From Pedobacter sp. FW305-3-2-15-E-R2A2 (lineage in GTDB: Bacteria; Bacteroidota; Bacteroidia; Sphingobacteriales; Sphingobacteriaceae), in the NCBI RefSeq assembly GCF_038446955.1, contig NZ_CP151803.1:3038001-3102000 (forward strand): a stretch of DNA of 64,000 bases, given 5' to 3'. Both the position numbers and the translations under genes were made by a program. Shown here piece by piece: positions 61,920 through 64,000 of the stretch; position 1 is the first letter of the stretch; each line of letters begins with the position of its first letter. The notes under the pieces were generated by a model that saw only the letters and a program-made list of their open reading frames with translations, did no database searches and was not told the origin of the DNA.

Positions 61920-62753
61920 ATGAAAAAACAATCCATCCCCATACATGTAGCCGAACTGGAAGAGAATGGTATAGAAATCCATCCGATCAGCAATAATATC
62001 GAACCTTACCAAATGCCACATAGGGACGATCATTACATGTTCATCATTCAGCAAACCGGTTTTATGTTATTGGAAGTGGATTTTAAGGAAGTGGCCATAC
62101 CCGGCGCTTCGCTATGTTTCGTTGCTCCCGGTCAGGTACATCGTTACCTGAGTTACGAAGATGCTCAGGGTTGGTTGATGTTTGCAGACACGAGTTTGCT
62201 TTCCGTTCAGAGCAGGGACATCTTCAGTGCCTATTTTAATGCCGGCCAAATCGCTACAGTTGAGAAAGATGATGCGGTATTTAAACTCCTGCCCTTATTG
62301 GAGGAGGTAGTTGGTAATGCCTTAATGCCATTGCGCGAAAAATTGATCAGTTCGCTTACCGACAGCCTGACCTCACTGATCGCTTCCAGCATCCTCAAGT
62401 CCCAACAGGTTAGCCATGTGATCGGAGGACAAAAATACAACACGGTGATCCGGTTTAAGAAACTGGTAGCGGAAAAGTACAGCGAATTGAAACAGGTCAA
62501 AGACTATGCGGAATTGCTCCATCTTAGTCCGCTTTACCTGAATGAAATCACGAAGGAAATTACCGGATTCCCTGCAAGTTACTGGATCAGTCAGGAGATT
62601 ATTCTGGAAGCCAAACGCATGTTGTATTATACAACCCTTGATGTAAAACAGATCGCTTATGCGTTGGGATACGAGGATCATGCCTATTTTTCCCGCTTTT
62701 TTAAGAAACATGTAGGGATGACCGCCCTGACCTTTCGGAGTGTAAAACCGTGA
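61920..62753 (+). CDS. AraC-family transcription regulator (plus member of divergent pair)
   Basis: A 277-residue regulator. The N-terminal half has a cupin-type sensor (PHRDDHYMFIIQQTGFMLLEVDF; VAPGQVHRYLSYEDAQGWLMFAD). The C-terminal half has the two AraC helix-turn-helices (VKDYAELLHLSPLYLNEITKEITG; VKQIAYALGYEDHAYFSRFFKKHVGMT). The start ATG is 34 bases from that of the divergent AraC gene. It precedes an MFS transporter gene by 94 bases, with a promoter-like sequence between, so it may control that exporter. Confidence 0.91.
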   Translation: MKKQSIPIHVAELEENGIEIHPISNNIEPYQMPHRDDHYMFIIQQTGFMLLEVDFKEVAIPGASLCFVAPGQVHRYLSYEDAQGWLMFADTSLLSVQSRDIFSAYFNAGQIATVEKDDAVFKLLPLLEEVVGNALMPLREKLISSLTDSLTSLIASSILKSQQVSHVIGGQKYNTVIRFKKLVAEKYSELKQVKDYAELLHLSPLYLNEITKEITGFPASYWISQEIILEAKRMLYYTTLDVKQIAYALGYEDHAYFSRFFKKHVGMTALTFRSVKP

Positions 62754-62785
62754 TTTGTCCAATCATAACCCTTGTCTGACTATCT

Positions 62786-62813
62786 TTTGAGAATGGTCGG
62801 CCTCTTAATTTTG
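62786..62813 (+). promoter_or_regulatory. Promoter candidate of the MFS gene
   Basis: TTTG at 62786-62789 and TAATTTTG at 62806-62813, 16 bases apart (consensus about 19). It is 34 bases upstream of the ATG at 62848. Confidence 0.5.
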
Positions 62814-62847
62814 TAGCCGTATAATAATTCATAACATACGTTACAAA

Positions 62848-64000
62848 ATGAAAGAAACAAATAACATTACTTTAGTTATCGAGGGTACTCAGCCCCAGAT
62901 TAACCACACCACAATTCAAACCGAACAGCGTTTTCAAAAAATAATCATACCCATTATTGTTTCGGTTTTTGCGATATATCTTACTATAGGCATGACCTTG
63001 GGGATACTTCCTAGCTTTGTGAAAAACGAATTGAAATTTAGCAGTCTCCTGGTAGGGGTAGTGATCGGGATACAATTTTTATCTACCTTATTAACCAGGG
63101 CATACGCAGGCAAACTTACCGACACTAAAGGTCCAAAGCTAAGCAGCAAAATTGGTATACTGCTGATCATCTTGTCCGGTGTCGTCTATCTGATTGCGGG
63201 ATTTTTTAGTCAGCTGGCGTTGGCCGCTTTAGGATTGATCATACTCGCGAGGATTGTTCACGGAATCGCAGAAAGTTTATCCATTACGAGTGCATTAACA
63301 TGGGGAATCGGATTGGTTGGCACCCAGAAATCGGGAAAGGTGATGACCTGGAACGGGATTGCCATGTATGCCGGAATAGCGATAGGTGCGCCCATGGCCA
63401 TCTGGATGAAAAACTCTTTTGGCATTTCTTCGGTGTTTTTTACGCTGATTGTACTCTCTGTAATCAGCTGGCTTTCTACAATTCAGCTTCCAACTTTGCC
63501 GGTAGACGCTTCTCATGTCAGGACGCCATTTTACAAAGTGATTGGTCTCATCGCCGGACAAGGGCTCGGACTGGCTTTTTCCTCTATTGGATTTGCCTGT
63601 ATCTCTTCCTTTATCTCCTTGTTATTTGCTGCAAAAAACTGGGGCAATCCATCCATGGCTTTTATGATATTCGGGATGTCTTACATTCTGACCAGGGTCT
63701 TTTTCTCTTCTTACCCTGACAAGTTTGGGGGATATAAGGTTGCGCTGGTATCCCTGCTCATCGAGGCTGCAGGCCAGCTTTTGATCTGTTTATCATTAAC
63801 AGAAACGATGGCGCTTTTAGGCTGCGCGCTTACCGGAGTTGGGTTTTCGCTCATCTTTCCTGCACTCGGCGTACTGGCGATTAAAAAGGTAGCACCGCAG
63901 ATGAGGGGAACAGCCTTAGCAGGTTATGCCGCATTTTTTGACCTCTCTTTGGCACTTGCAGGACCGATTGCAGGACTCATCGCAGGTTGGTTCAGTTATC
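62848..64000 (+). CDS. MFS transporter, 3' end outside window
   Basis: Open to the end of the window (384 codons). The protein starts MKETNNITLVIEG, then about 11 membrane segments are visible: for example IIIPIIVSVFAIYLTIGMTLG, GIVIGIQFLSTLLTR-type helix 2 with the family motif A-like loop RAYAGKLTDTKGPK between helices 2 and 3, and a late helix GVGFSLIFPALGVLAIKKV. This is a 12-helix drug- or sugar-efflux-type major facilitator. The ATG at 62848 follows a promoter-like pair. Substrate is unknown. Confidence 0.88.
   Translation, partial: MKETNNITLVIEGTQPQINHTTIQTEQRFQKIIIPIIVSVFAIYLTIGMTLGILPSFVKNELKFSSLLVGVVIGIQFLSTLLTRAYAGKLTDTKGPKLSSKIGILLIILSGVVYLIAGFFSQLALAALGLIILARIVHGIAESLSITSALTWGIGLVGTQKSGKVMTWNGIAMYAGIAIGAPMAIWMKNSFGISSVFFTLIVLSVISWLSTIQLPTLPVDASHVRTPFYKVIGLIAGQGLGLAFSSIGFACISSFISLLFAAKNWGNPSMAFMIFGMSYILTRVFFSSYPDKFGGYKVALVSLLIEAAGQLLICLSLTETMALLGCALTGVGFSLIFPALGVLAIKKVAPQMRGTALAGYAAFFDLSLALAGPIAGLIAGWFSY

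Noticed and set aside
1..64000. tRNA, rRNA, CRISPR, insertion sequence or phage genes
   Set aside because: I looked for CCA-ended cloverleafs, regularly spaced repeats, transposase or integrase motifs and found none I could support.

Overview
The window looks like chromosome of a member of the Bacteroidota, most likely Sphingobacteriaceae and close to Pedobacter (inference from gene families, not from a database search). The signs are three SusC/SusD pairs, two ECF sigma/FecR signalling cassettes, a hybrid two-component regulator, many short-spaced lipoproteins with Cys lipoboxes, DUF6266 and DUF6055 family genes, and promoter boxes of the Bacteroidota type (TTTG, 19 bases, TAnnTTTG). I saw no tRNA, rRNA, CRISPR array, insertion sequence or phage gene.

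Layout. 1-4540 (+): a tight operon of an amidohydrolase tail, DoxX, Dps, YoaK-like, a VOC ring-cleaving dioxygenase, a TMEM175-like channel and an alpha/beta hydrolase, which reads as a stress/detoxification unit. 4669-6538 (-): a cytochrome c lipoprotein, a YceI protein and a DUF5777 barrel. 6772-8485 (+): an ECF sigma factor overlapping an unusual partner with one inner-membrane helix and a barrel-like C-terminus. 8505-24268: polysaccharide utilisation locus (PUL) 1, with a divergent hybrid two-component regulator and SusC-SusD-SusE-GH53-GH5-like-GH2, which points to beta-1,4-galactan. 24318-32083 (-): a second SusC/D locus, run by sigma/FecR, whose only enzyme is a nucleotide-pyrophosphatase-type phosphodiesterase.

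32252-43461: an ordinary mixed region holding an LpxL-type acyltransferase, a DUF6266-GNAT fusion, a DUF6055 metalloprotease-like lipoprotein, an orphan ECF sigma factor, a GbsR-SRPBCC-luciferase-like operon, an inositol oxygenase plus sodium symporter under a divergent LacI regulator, and a META lipoprotein. 43578-60061 (+): PUL 3, with sigma, FecR, SusC, SusD, a PKD lipoprotein, a DUF5009 membrane acyltransferase, a DUF4874/DUF4832 protein, GH31, a beta-helix protein, a NahK-like sugar kinase and a GH109-like enzyme. The set suggests a glycan with alpha-linked galactose and N-acetylgalactosamine. 60137-64000: an alpha/beta hydrolase, two divergent AraC regulators around a perfect palindrome, and an incomplete MFS transporter.

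The most interesting non-coding signal is shared by both sigma/FecR-controlled SusC genes. In each leader an intrinsic terminator points against the susC gene, and a TAnnTTTG box on the antisense strand sits at the susC start codon, so each leader could encode an antisense RNA of about 90-100 bases. This resembles the DonS-type antisense RNAs known from Bacteroides PULs. The regulator-controlled SusC of PUL 1 shows no such element.
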